Position numbers and translations under genes: made by a program
Source of the DNA: Bacillus sp. 2B10
GTDB lineage: Bacteria; Pseudomonadota; Alphaproteobacteria; Sphingomonadales; Sphingomonadaceae
Length of the DNA: 37,333 nt
Direction: 5' to 3'
Assembly (NCBI GenBank): GCA_003946805.1
Contig: RPSH01000032.1
Coordinates: 1-37,333, forward strand
In this document: piece by piece, positions 23,786 through 33,610 of the stretch
How the letters are laid out: each line of letters starts with the position of its first letter
Position numbering within the stretch: the first letter of the stretch is position 1
The notes under the pieces: model-generated
Database searches by the model: none
What the model was told of the DNA's origin: nothing
Seen by the model: only the letters and a program-made list of their open reading frames with translations

Positions 23786-26700
23786 CTAGAACGAGAGCAC
23801 GGCCCGCGCGCTGACGATGTGGTTGTCGACGGTCTTCGCGAACTCGCCCGAATAACCGGCCTGCAGCGACAGACGATTGCCGAAGGCATATCCGACGCCC
23901 AGTTCGGGGGCGAAGGCATCCCGCGCGGCGGCGAGACCCTGGATCGTGAAGTTGCTGCCGCCCGTCCAGCGGAACGTGGCGGTCGAGGCACGATCGCCCC
24001 ATGCCCGGCGATAGGCGAGCGTACCGGTCGCGAACACACCATTGGCGGGCACGCCCATTGCCGTGCCGATCGCCACCCGGATGCCGGCGGTGCCGAGCTG
24101 GAGGGTATTGTCGTCCACCGCACCGGTCAGCGCCAGCGACGTCCCGCCAGTTTCCGTGAAGGTCGGGCTGGTCGTCCGGACATTGGCATATTGCACGAAG
24201 GCTTGACCCGTCGCATTGGCGTCGAGCGGCATGTCGAACGCCGCATCGCCGAAGAACTGGCGGGTCTTGACCTTGTAGGACGCCGAGAGCTGCTGCACGA
24301 AGCCCGGCGTGGTGACGGACCGGCGGACGTCGCTATCGTGATCCGAAAAGATCCCGCCGCCCGACAGGGACAGTGCGGCCAGTTTTACCGAAGCATAGCC
24401 GCCGTAATGCATGTCGCCGGTCCGCCCGCTGCCGCCGCGCGACGCGCTGACATCGGTATGCCCGGTGCCGATCAGCCCACCGATCCGCGCCATGCCGCCG
24501 ATCGACAGGTCGCCGCCCAGGACATAGGCGTGCGCATTCTGGCGGAAGCTGCCGGCGTTGCCGTCGGTGCTGCGGCTGCCGTCGAACTGGCGATAGTCGC
24601 CCCACAACGCGAAGCGGGTCCCGTCCACCGGCGGCGTGACCACGCGGCCGATCGTCGCCTGGCGCACCAGACGGGTGGTGTCCAGCAGCGCACCATGGAC
24701 GGCGGTGTGGGTTTCACCGCTCGCCTCGTCGAACAGCGTCTGCGCCTGGGCGACCTCGAGCTGGCTCGCGGCGTTCAGGAACGTGCTGCTGTCCGCCAGA
24801 CGATCGATCGCCCCGGCCACGGCGCGGCGGTTCTGCGATCCCGCCACCGACGTGAACGTGATGCCGCGACGCACGTCGATCGCCGCCACGTTCGACGTAT
24901 AGTTCAACCCGAAGGCGAGGAAGGGCAGATCGAATCCCGAAACCGACAACCGGTCGAAACGTCCGGTAAGGCCGCCGGTCGCGGTCAGCAGCGTATAACG
25001 CTGACCCAGCGTATAGCGCTCGGGTGCCACGGCCACGTCGACGGTGCCGCCGTTCAGGGTGGCGACCCCGTTGACGGCGACCAATCCGACCCGGTCGACC
25101 GGCGCGAGCGCGGTCAGGAAGGTCGATCCGGCATTCTGGACATAGGTGCCGTTGACCGTGAGCCGCCCGTAGTCGGTCGGTGCCAGGCCGGGAATGATCG
25201 TGCCGTTGACGACGGTGTTCGCCAGCTGGCCGGTGCCCGAGAGCCGGCCCCCGGCACCGACCGTGGTCAGCCCCGATGCGACCCGCCCGGTGACGATCAT
25301 CGATCCGCCATCGACGGTGAGCGCCCCGCCGGTGCTGGTGCCGGCCAGGCGGAACGTGCCACCGGTGACGCGGACCGCCGTGTTCGTGGTGCTGCCCGCC
25401 AGCAGGAACGTGCCGCCGCTGACGTTGACCGGCGCATTCGCGCTCGTGCCGGTCAGGCGCATTTCGCCACCGGTGACGTTGATCGCACCGCCCAGCGTGT
25501 TCGTGCCGGCGAGCTGGAGGATGCCCGCCTCGACGGTCGCGCCGCCGAAGCTGTTGGCGCCCGACAGCCGCAGCCAACCGGCCCCGGCCTTGGTCAGGCG
25601 ACCGGTGCCGCTGATGTCGTTCTTCCAGTCGTCCCACGCATCGTCGGTCCAGGTCCTGGTGCCGCCGGCGCGCGACGTCATGTCGACCCGGCTATCCTTG
25701 ATGAGCTGTCCCGGACCATCGATCGCCTTGCGCAGGTCGACGAGGCCCCAGCCATAGACCTCGTCCACGCCCGGTGCGCCCAGATCCGTCGCCGTCGTCA
25801 GCAGGATATCGCGGACGAACGCACTTTGCAGATAGGGATAGCGTTCGACCAGCAGCGCCAGCGCGCCGGTGACGTGTGGCGCAGCCATCGACGTGCCGGT
25901 CTTCGATGCATAGCCATTCAACCGCGGGAAATCGCTCGTCTCGCGATAGCCGGTGATCTTGCCATTGGCGTCGCGGAGGATGTCCACGAAATCGCCGTTG
26001 ATCACTTCCGCCGACGTGGCTGCGGATTGAATGTCGGTGCCGGGCGCCGCCACGCACCAGCGCATCGCCAGCGGACCGCAGATACTCGACGACTGGTCGA
26101 TCCGGTCGTTGGCGTCGGTGTTCACCACCGCGACCCAATGATCCTCCAGCTCGGGAACGAAGACCGGCGCCGCCGCCATGGGGTTCGCCCAGGCACCGCC
26201 ATCGTTGCCGGCGCTGAAGACGTTGATGACGCCGGCCTTGGCCGCCGGCTTCCACAGGCCGACGAGTTCCTCGAGTTCGACCTTGATCGGCGCGACGAAG
26301 GCATCGAAGGCTGCGCGTGTGCGATATGTGACCGGAAAGCCCCAGCTGTTGTTGACGATGCGCGCGCCGCTGGCGTTCATATCGGCAATCATGTTGGCAT
26401 AGGCGCTGTTGTCGGGCCGCGTGGTCGCGGCGTCACAGGGAAAATTGCTGCAGATAGCCCGCCCGAAAAGCCCGGCGAGCAACGATCCATAGGTTCCGAC
26501 CGTATCGCCGAAATTGCGGGCGGTGACGAGGTTCGCGCCATAGGCGACGCCCTGATTGCCGTTATTGTCGCGGTTGCCGACCATGATGCCGCCGACGTGG
26601 TTGCCGTGACCGGTCCGAAACACCAGACCCCGCCCGCCAAACAAACCCTCGAAATAGCTCACCTCGGCGCGGTCGCCGCGTTCGGCGTAGCAGGCGCCGG

Positions 26701-27322
26701 CCATGATCCGGGTATTGCCGGTCTGCACCTGGCATCGCGACCCATCGGGCAGTGTATCGGCCATCGTCAGGACGACGTTCGTCTTGCCCGCGAATTCGCT
26801 ATGCGTCAGGTCGACGCCGTCGTCGACGATGCCGAGCTTGACCCCCCTGCCGGTCAGGCCGCGGGCATAGGCATGTTGCGCGTTGATGCGGCCGAGCCCG
26901 TAATTATACCTGAACTCGCTCGAGACCCAGCTGTCCGGGTCGCCGATGCGGCCGCGATCGGCATAATTTGCGGGGGGCAGGCTGTCCTCCCCCCCGACCG
27001 GCGGGAGGTAGCCGTCCGGATCGGCCAGCGGCGTCGCGACGAGGGCATCGCGTGCGATCCCGCCCGACCGGATACCGATCAGGTCGATGCGGCGATCCTG
27101 CAACGAAAGGGCCGGCACGGCGACACGGCGCGCCGCATCGAAGGCAGGTAGCGGCAACAGCCTGGCGCGATCCCCGGGGGCGGTTGTTTCCGCGTCGGCG
27201 GACGCGGCGGGACCAGCCGCCACGGACGTCGCGGTCCCGGTGATCGTCTGCGCGGCGGCGGGCCCACCGGCGATCAGGCCGACGGCAATCCATGATGCAC
27301 CGGCAAGAAACATGGCCTTCAT
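23786..27322 (-). CDS. Subtilisin-type (S8) autotransporter serine protease
   Basis: A 1178-residue secreted protease. The signal peptide ends near GGPAAA (about residue 24). The S8 protease domain spans about residues 130-540, with the catalytic triad Asp167 (GIVDDGVDLTH), His239 (GHGNHVGG) and Ser478 (GTSMAAPH), and Asn373 in FSAGND for the oxyanion hole. A beta-helix passenger stem follows with five tandem 18-residue units (residues 594-683) of the type VTGGTFRLAGTS. Residues from about 900 to the end form a C-terminal autotransporter barrel (FALWGDYRQFDGS ... AELGVGYAFG-like strands), ending in VLSF with the terminal Phe expected for outer-membrane insertion. All parts look intact. It is divergent from an Lrp/AsnC regulator that may control it. 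The substrate is unknown. Confidence 0.9.
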   Translation of the reverse strand: MKAMFLAGASWIAVGLIAGGPAAAQTITGTATSVAAGPAASADAETTAPGDRARLLPLPAFDAARRVAVPALSLQDRRIDLIGIRSGGIARDALVATPLADPDGYLPPVGGEDSLPPANYADRGRIGDPDSWVSSEFRYNYGLGRINAQHAYARGLTGRGVKLGIVDDGVDLTHSEFAGKTNVVLTMADTLPDGSRCQVQTGNTRIMAGACYAERGDRAEVSYFEGLFGGRGLVFRTGHGNHVGGIMVGNRDNNGNQGVAYGANLVTARNFGDTVGTYGSLLAGLFGRAICSNFPCDAATTRPDNSAYANMIADMNASGARIVNNSWGFPVTYRTRAAFDAFVAPIKVELEELVGLWKPAAKAGVINVFSAGNDGGAWANPMAAAPVFVPELEDHWVAVVNTDANDRIDQSSSICGPLAMRWCVAAPGTDIQSAATSAEVINGDFVDILRDANGKITGYRETSDFPRLNGYASKTGTSMAAPHVTGALALLVERYPYLQSAFVRDILLTTATDLGAPGVDEVYGWGLVDLRKAIDGPGQLIKDSRVDMTSRAGGTRTWTDDAWDDWKNDISGTGRLTKAGAGWLRLSGANSFGGATVEAGILQLAGTNTLGGAINVTGGEMRLTGTSANAPVNVSGGTFLLAGSTTNTAVRVTGGTFRLAGTSTGGALTVDGGSMIVTGRVASGLTTVGAGGRLSGTGQLANTVVNGTIIPGLAPTDYGRLTVNGTYVQNAGSTFLTALAPVDRVGLVAVNGVATLNGGTVDVAVAPERYTLGQRYTLLTATGGLTGRFDRLSVSGFDLPFLAFGLNYTSNVAAIDVRRGITFTSVAGSQNRRAVAGAIDRLADSSTFLNAASQLEVAQAQTLFDEASGETHTAVHGALLDTTRLVRQATIGRVVTPPVDGTRFALWGDYRQFDGSRSTDGNAGSFRQNAHAYVLGGDLSIGGMARIGGLIGTGHTDVSASRGGSGRTGDMHYGGYASVKLAALSLSGGGIFSDHDSDVRRSVTTPGFVQQLSASYKVKTRQFFGDAAFDMPLDANATGQAFVQYANVRTTSPTFTETGGTSLALTGAVDDNTLQLGTAGIRVAIGTAMGVPANGVFATGTLAYRRAWGDRASTATFRWTGGSNFTIQGLAAARDAFAPELGVGYAFGNRLSLQAGYSGEFAKTVDNHIVSARAVLSF
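25274..25543 (-). repeat. Five tandem 54-base coding repeats in autotransporter stem
   Basis: Residues 594-683 divide into five consecutive 18-residue units without gaps. Examples are GAINVTGGEMRLTGTSAN, APVNVSGGTFLLAGSTTN and TAVRVTGGTFRLAGTSTG. They encode beta-helix rungs. Unit number could vary between strains by recombination. Confidence 0.75.
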
Positions 27323-27364
27323 CTATATATCCTCCCCGAAGAGGGGGTCTTTGCCCCTGAACGG

Positions 27365-27387
27365 CAACTGTATCAGGTATATCGTTG
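27365..27387. promoter_or_regulatory. Dyad in autotransporter/Lrp divergent promoter
   Basis: An imperfect 23-base dyad, CAAC..TAT......ATA..GTTG, in the AT-richer 160-base gap between the two divergent genes. Lrp/AsnC proteins bind such short dyads, often next to their own gene. It is a candidate site only. Confidence 0.35.
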
Positions 27388-27482
27388 ACTAAATTTCCCC
27401 GTTTGATCTTCGCGCCATCAGAATCGGATACTTTTTCCACCATTTTGCGCCATAGCGGAATGAAACCATGGAGGGAGGGCTT

Positions 27483-27953
27483 ATGCGGGGCAGGCTGGAC
27501 GCGATCGACCGGCGTATCCTGGATTCGTTGCAGACCGATTCGAGCGTACCGATCGCCGATATCGCGGAAACGGCGGGATGTTCGACGACGGCCTGCTGGC
27601 GCCGGATCGACGGGTTCCGCCAGTCGGGACTGATCCGCAAGCATGTCGCGCTGCTCGATCGCGGCAAGCTGAACCTGGGGCTGACGGTGTTCGTCTATGT
27701 CAGCCTGCGGTGGCATCATGCCGACCAGCTGACGGCGTTCCACGAACATATCTCGGCATTGCCCCAGGTCGTCGAATGTTACGCGGCGTTCGGCGAAGTG
27801 GACTATATCCTGAAGATCGTGGCGCCCAGCATCGAGCATTTCGAGACGTTCTTCCACGCCACGCTCAGCCGGATCGAGATCATCCGGTCGATCAAGTCGA
27901 CGGTGACGATGCGCGAGATCAAGAGCACGACCGCCTTGCCGGTGCCGCCATGA
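27483..27953 (+). CDS. Lrp/AsnC-family transcriptional regulator
   Basis: A 156-residue regulator from the ATG at 27483, which follows a strong GGAGGGAGGG site; an earlier in-frame ATG at 27468 overlaps that site. The N-terminal helix-turn-helix reads LDAIDRRILDSLQTDSSVPI, then ADIAETAGCSTTACWRRIDG and FRQSGLIRKHVALLD. A C-terminal RAM/AsnC ligand domain follows (LTVFVYVSLRWHHADQLTAF, LPQVVECYAAFGEVDYILKI, RSIKSTVTMREIKST). Length and layout match the family. It is divergent from the autotransporter protease gene; such regulators typically respond to amino acids, which would fit control of a protease that releases them, but that link is inference. Confidence 0.9.
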   Translation: MRGRLDAIDRRILDSLQTDSSVPIADIAETAGCSTTACWRRIDGFRQSGLIRKHVALLDRGKLNLGLTVFVYVSLRWHHADQLTAFHEHISALPQVVECYAAFGEVDYILKIVAPSIEHFETFFHATLSRIEIIRSIKSTVTMREIKSTTALPVPP

Positions 27954-28208
27954 ACAGGACGGCCGGTCACATGGCCTGCTGTTCGCGGTTCAGGCTGCGC
28001 CTGGGCCGGGTCGCCGCCGGCGCCCGCGCGCCCGCCGGGGTGACGCGGACATCGGCCAGCACCGCGACGAACGGCAGCTTCAGCGTCTCGCTGGTCATTC
28101 GCCGAATCCGGTTGGTGGCGACTACTTCCGGGGTGATTTAGGGCCAATCGACATTCAGATTTTCGCGGCGGATCGTCATCCTCCCCGGTCGAAGCGGACG
28201 TTTCTCTC
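27954..28208. other. Unassigned region between Lrp gene and IS remnant
   Basis: No supported gene. An ATG overlapping the Lrp stop opens 63 Arg-rich codons to 28141 with no recognisable features. The minus strand has a short frame reading MTSETLKLPFVAVLADVRVT that looks somewhat protein-like and may be the tail of a lost gene. Confidence 0.4.
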
Positions 28209-28225
28209 GTCACCCCGGACCTGAT

Positions 28226-29164
28226 CGAGACCTCTGCGAGAATGTGCTGACGGATTGGCATGGATGTGATCCGATGCCGTGGAAGGAGCGGCGTCGACGG
28301 AACGGCATGGATTTGCGGAAGCGTTCTTGCCGGCGGGTCTTGGTCGGAATGGGCGGCTGGAGCGGATCGCATCGCTGATCGACCGGGCGCCGGTGGAGGC
28401 GCTGGTGCGTCGAGGGACGACGGGTCGCCCGCCGTACCGCGCGCTGGCGATGGTGCGGGCGCTGCTGCAGCAATGGTATGGCTTGTCGAAACCGGGGCTG
28501 GAGGAAGCGCTGTCCGCCGCGCAGCGCCCGACTGGAGGGCGGCGGCGAGAGCCACCCGGCACGGGACCCCGATGCCAGCTGGACGCGCGTCGACCGGGGG
28601 CGCCGGCTGCTCTTCGGCTACAAGGTGCATGTCGGCGTCGACCGGGGATCGGGGTTGATCCGCAGCCGGCCGGTGACGCCGGCCAGGACCTGTGAGAGCG
28701 AGGTGGCCGACGACCTCGTGCCGGCTGACGAGGCCGCCGTCTATGACGACAAGGCGTACGAGAAGCGCACCCGGCGCGAGGCGATCAAGGCGCGCGGCGT
28801 CAAGGACCGTATCCAGCATCGCCGCGTGCGCGGACAGCCGGTGCTGCCCGATTGGCAGGCCGTGCGCGACAAGTTGATCGGACGGATACGCAGCGCGGTC
28901 GAGCGCACCTTTTCCGAGCTCAAGCGCGGCTCCTGTGGCCTGGTCAGGATGCGCTACCGAGGCATCGAACGATGCCGCCTCCAGCTCGACCTGGCCGCCA
29001 TCGCCTGCAACCTGCGACGTGCCGCCGCCTGAAGGACCGGCCCGGGGATGGCCCGGGGCTGACCCGCCGGGCCAGGATAAACGGCCTCGCCATCTCCTCA
29101 ACCGCCAATCCACCAGCCAGCGCTGCCCTGTTGCCCTTGCCGGGAGCCTTTCGCAGATGTCTCG
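28226..29164 (+). mobile_element. Decayed IS5-like insertion sequence
   Basis: About 939 bases bounded by imperfect inverted repeats: CGAGACCTCTGCGAGAA on the left, and CGAGACATCTGCGAAAG read inward from the right (13 of 17 identical or better). It contains a transposase gene with a central deletion, so it cannot move by itself. The flanking ACCTGAT and ACTTGAT look like a target duplication with one change, which is longer than usual for many IS5 subgroups. Confidence 0.65.
28279..29032 (+). pseudogene. IS5-family transposase with internal deletion
   Basis: The N-terminal region reads RLERIASLIDRAPVEALVRR and PPYRALAMVRALLQQWYGLS, then KPGLEEALS. After about 28520 the frame changes and sequence typical of a much later part resumes: DPDASWTRVDRGRRLLFGYK, VHVGVDRGSGLIR, ESEVADDLVPADEAAVYDDK, AYEKRTRREAIKARGVKDRI and the C-terminal IRSAVERTFSELKR ... 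AIACNLRRAA. Roughly 100 residues with the first catalytic Asp of the DDE triad are missing. The later Asp (YDDKAY) and Glu (VERTF) are still present. It is non-functional. Confidence 0.85.
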
Positions 29165-29207
29165 ACTTGATCCGGGGTGACGATCTGCGCGTGAATGTCG
29201 ACTTGGT

Positions 29208-30083
29208 CTAGACGGCCTTGCCGTGCCGTCCTGCGAGTTCGGTCACATACTGCCACGCCACCCGGCCTGACCGACTGCCGCGCTTTGTCGCCCAGCCGAT
29301 CGCCTCCTGCCCATCGAACGGCAGGTCATAGGCGGCGCAATAGCGCTCGACGATCGCGACATAGTGATCCTGATCGACGACGTGGAAGCCGAGCGACAGG
29401 CCGAACCGGTCGGCCAGCGCCAGCGCGTCGTCGATCCCGTCGCGCGGGTTGATGGCCCACGGCTCGCCATGCGAGCCGGCTCCGCTGCTGTAGCTTGCCC
29501 CCGGCAAGCTACAGCTCGCAGCTCCACCCTGCTCCTTGAGATCACGGGGAACGAGGTGGCGGCGGTTGGCGGTGACGATCAGCCGGATATTGGGCGGCCG
29601 CCCCTCGGCGCCGCCCTCCAGCAGCGAGCGCAGCGCGCGGCCGTCGGCGGGGGTGTCGAAGCCGAGATCGTCGACGAACACCGCGAAGGCGCGCGGTACG
29701 TCGGCCAGCAGCGCGAACAGGCGCGGAAGCCCGGCCAACGCGCCCGCCGGTGCCTCGACCAGCGCGAGAGCGCCGCCATCCCCCTGCACCTGCCCCACCG
29801 CCGCCTTGACCAGTGCCGACTTGCCGGTGCCACGCGCGCCCCACAGCAGCACGTCATGCGCCGCCGCCCCTGCCGCCAGCCGCGACAGGTTGTCGGTCAG
29901 CGCCGCCTTTTGCGCGTCGATCCCGACCAGCCGTTCGAGCGCCAAGGGCCGAAACCCCCGCGCCGCGCGCAATACCGTTCCGTCCCAGCCATAGGCGGGA
30001 TGGGTCAGCGGATCGGCGGCGGGTGGCGGGGGCGGTGACAGGCGTTCGAGCGCCTCGGCAATGCGGAGCAACGGGTCGGTCAT
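29208..30083 (-). CDS. DUF815-family AAA+ ATPase with in-frame palindromic insert
   Basis: A 291-residue predicted cytoplasmic ATPase. Residues 45-80 (LALERLVGIDAQKAALTDNL) lead into Walker A (GARGTGKS, 82-89) and Walker B (FAVFVDDLGFD, 134-143), then LIVTANRRHLVPRDLKEQ and the C-terminal GEPWAINPRDGIDDALALAD, RFGLSLGFHVVDQDHYVAIV. These match the DUF815 family of ATPases of unknown role. An insert of about 20 residues (186-206, including CSLPGASYSS) interrupts a normally compact link and corresponds to a perfect DNA palindrome. Core motifs are intact, so the protein may still work. The ATG at 30083 precedes MTDPLLRIAEAL; the longer open frame upstream runs into the REP repeat. It is not obviously part of the neighbouring Prs operon. 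Confidence 0.85.
   Translation of the reverse strand: MTDPLLRIAEALERLSPPPPPAADPLTHPAYGWDGTVLRAARGFRPLALERLVGIDAQKAALTDNLSRLAAGAAAHDVLLWGARGTGKSALVKAAVGQVQGDGGALALVEAPAGALAGLPRLFALLADVPRAFAVFVDDLGFDTPADGRALRSLLEGGAEGRPPNIRLIVTANRRHLVPRDLKEQGGAASCSLPGASYSSGAGSHGEPWAINPRDGIDDALALADRFGLSLGFHVVDQDHYVAIVERYCAAYDLPFDGQEAIGWATKRGSRSGRVAWQYVTELAGRHGKAV
29487..29515. repeat. Perfect palindrome inside the DUF815 gene
   Basis: 13-base arms GCTGTAGCTTGCC/GGCAAGCTACAGC around CCC, fully self-complementary. It lies inside the coding region and is translated as part of the extra ~20 residues; its insertion kept the frame. Confidence 0.8.
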
Positions 30084-30114
30084 GGCCGGGGCCGTAGCGC
30101 ACGTCGCAAGGCAC

Positions 30115-30195
30115 GTCATCCCGGCGCAGGCAGGGATATCCCCGCGGTGAGGGGGCGCTCTCACCGCGGAAGACCCCAGCCTTCGCTGGGGTGAC
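30115..30195. repeat. REP-type palindromic repeat, copy 2
   Basis: Same outer arms as the copy at 23678-23757 (starts GTCATCCCGGCG, ends CGCTGGGGTGAC). The centre contains a perfect 10-base inverted repeat, CCGCGGTGAG/CTCACCGCGG. It lies between the TPR gene stop and the DUF815 start, so it may form the 3' end structure of the Prs operon mRNA. Confidence 0.75.
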
Positions 30196-30213
30196 GTTCG
30201 TTGCGAACGAAGG

Positions 30214-32254
30214 TCAGCTTCCGGCAATCAGCGCTTGCGCCGCTGCCCGCTCCGCAAACCGCGGATCAGCGAGTGCCGCCCGTGCATTGGCGATCGCGAC
30301 CGCGCGGTTGCCGGCGGCGTCGGCGATCTGCGCCATGTGCCAGCGGATCGTGGCATCGCCGGGGGCCAGCCGCACCGCCTTGACCGCCAGCGGCACCGCC
30401 GCGCCGATATTGTCGCCAGCGTAGAGCACCCAGCCAAGCGCATCGGCGGTCATCGGATTGGATGGCGCGAGGGCATAGGCCGCGCCGGCATAGCCCTGCG
30501 CGGCATCGGCCCGATCCGCGCCGGCATAGGCCCGGGCCAGCATCGCCAGCACGGTCACGTCGCGGTCGCCGACGCGCTCGCGCAAGGACTCCAGCGTCTC
30601 GATCGCCGCGTCATGCTCGCCCGCCGCCACCTGCCACGCGCCCAGCAGGCGCAGCGCGGCGACGTTGCCGGGGTTCTGCGTCAGGAACAGCGACAGGGTG
30701 GCGCTGGCCGCGCCGCGCTGCCCGGCACGGTCGCGGGCATCGACCAGCCGCAGCATCGTCGCTTCGTCGAAGCGGCTCGTGGCGGCGCGGGCATAGGCGG
30801 TGGCGGCATCGGCCATCTGCCCGGCGCCGGCCAGCGCATCGCCCAGCACCAGTCGTGCGGCGGGCGACCCCGGATTGGCGTCGGCCAGCGCCTGCGCCGC
30901 CGCCAGCGCACCGGCGGCGTCGCCGGTCGCGGCAAGCGCGCGGATGTAGGGCAGCGTCGCTACCGGACTGCCCGGCGCGGCGGCGGCATCGTTCGCCAGC
31001 GTCGCGAGGTTCTCGCCGGTGGCAAAGGCGGTCGAGCGTCCACGTGCCAGTGCGGCGGCGCGATCGAACAGCGGCGCGGCGTTGGCGCGGTCGCCGATCC
31101 GTTCCAGCGCGCGGCCGGCAAGCAGCAGCGTGTAGCTGTCGGCATCGCCGCGCGCGGCGACCGGCAGGATCGTGTCGAACGCCTCGCGCGCCGAATCGCT
31201 TTGCAGCAGCGCCAGCGCCAGCAGCTTGCGCGCGGTGATGCTGGTCGGTTGCCGCGCGACCAGTTCGCGCAAGGGGATCGCCGCCTGCGCCGCCTGTCCG
31301 TCGGCAAGGGCGATCGATCCGCTGAGCAGCAGCGCACCGGGCACGCCGGCGAGGCCGCGCCCGGCCTTGTCCAGCACGCTGCGCGCCGTGGCCGTGTCGC
31401 CGGCACGCGCCGCCAGCACGGCCTGCAGGTACAGCCCCTGCGCGCTGCCCGGCCGCACCGCCATCGCGCGGCGCACCGCCGCCAGCATGGCGCGCGCGCG
31501 ACCGGCATCGCCCAGCGTCGCGGCATAATCGATCAGCGTGTCGTGCGCGTACGGATCGCGCGCCAGGACCGATTCATACCATGGCAGCGCCGCGACCAGC
31601 CCATATTGGGCGCGCACCGCTTCGGCACGCAGCCGCAGCGCGTCGGGCGACGCGGCATCGGCCTGCACCGCCGCCGTGCTGGCGTTGATCGCGCCGACCA
31701 TGTCCCCCGCCCGCCAGCGCATCCGCCCGAGCGCGATCCATGCCATGGCGTCGCGCGGCGCCTGCGCGACCCGGGTTTCCAGCGTCGCCAGTCCCGCCTT
31801 CACGTCGCCGGTCATCGCCAGCGCCTGCGCGCGGATCGTCGTCGCATAGCCGCGATAGCGTGGCGCCGTCCGGTCGGCCTCCGCCATCGCACCGGCGGCA
31901 TCGCCCTGCAACAGCCGGGCATGGGCGCGCAGCTGGTGCGAACGCCGGGGATCGAACCCCGCTTTCGTCGCGCGGTCGAGCGACCCTTCCGCCGCCGCAC
32001 CGTCGCCCAGCGCCAGTTGCGTGCGCGCGAGGATCGTCTGTGCGAAGCCCCAGTCCGGATCGGCCTGCGTCGCGGCCAGCGCGCGGTCGCGCGCGGCGGT
32101 CCAGTGGCCGCGCTGGAACTGGCCCAGCGCCTGCGCCAGCGTGGTGCGCGCATCGCCCGCATCGGCGCGGGCGGGCAGCGCCCCGGCCAGCGAGGCGAGC
32201 GCCGCGGCGACGATCGCCAGCCCGCCGGCGCCCAGCAGCGCCCGGATCGATCGG

Positions 32255-32271
<17 letters not shown>
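30214..32271 (-). CDS. Exported TPR-repeat protein of the Prs/exopolysaccharide operon
   Basis: A 685-residue protein with a signal peptide or membrane anchor (LLGAGGLAIVAAALASLAGA, cleaved near PARA, residue 36). It is made almost wholly of tetratricopeptide-type helical repeats, for example AARDRALAATQADPDWGFAQ, WIALGRMRWRAGDMVGAINA and AAQGYAGAAYALAPSNPMTA. Such proteins scaffold complexes in the periplasm. Its ATG lies inside the end of prsR (17-base overlap), so it is translationally coupled. PEP-CTERM/XrtA clusters commonly carry a TPR protein called PrsT; this one is in the right place but shorter than I expect for PrsT, so I leave the symbol empty. The role in polysaccharide export or in the sorting system is inferred from context. 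Confidence 0.8.

Positions 32272-33606
<1,335 letters not shown>

Positions 33607-33610
<4 letters not shown>

Larger units (their letters stand above)
28209..29181. repeat. Split REP-type palindrome flanking the IS element
   Basis: A 17-base half starting GTCACCCCGG (28209-28225) and a 17-base half ending CCGGGGTGAC (29165-29181) flank the IS. Removing the element and one copy of a 7-base near-duplication (ACCTGAT/ACTTGAT) restores a 27-base palindrome with CCGGGGTGAC-type arms. Confidence 0.55.

Noticed and set aside
23729..27151. A 1140-codon plus-strand frame
   Set aside because: Arg/Asp/Ala-rich shadow of the autotransporter gene, with no signal peptide or domain.
27950..28141. A 63-codon ORF whose ATG overlaps the Lrp stop
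   Set aside because: The overlap is attractive, but the peptide is Arg-rich without features and the start could be chance.
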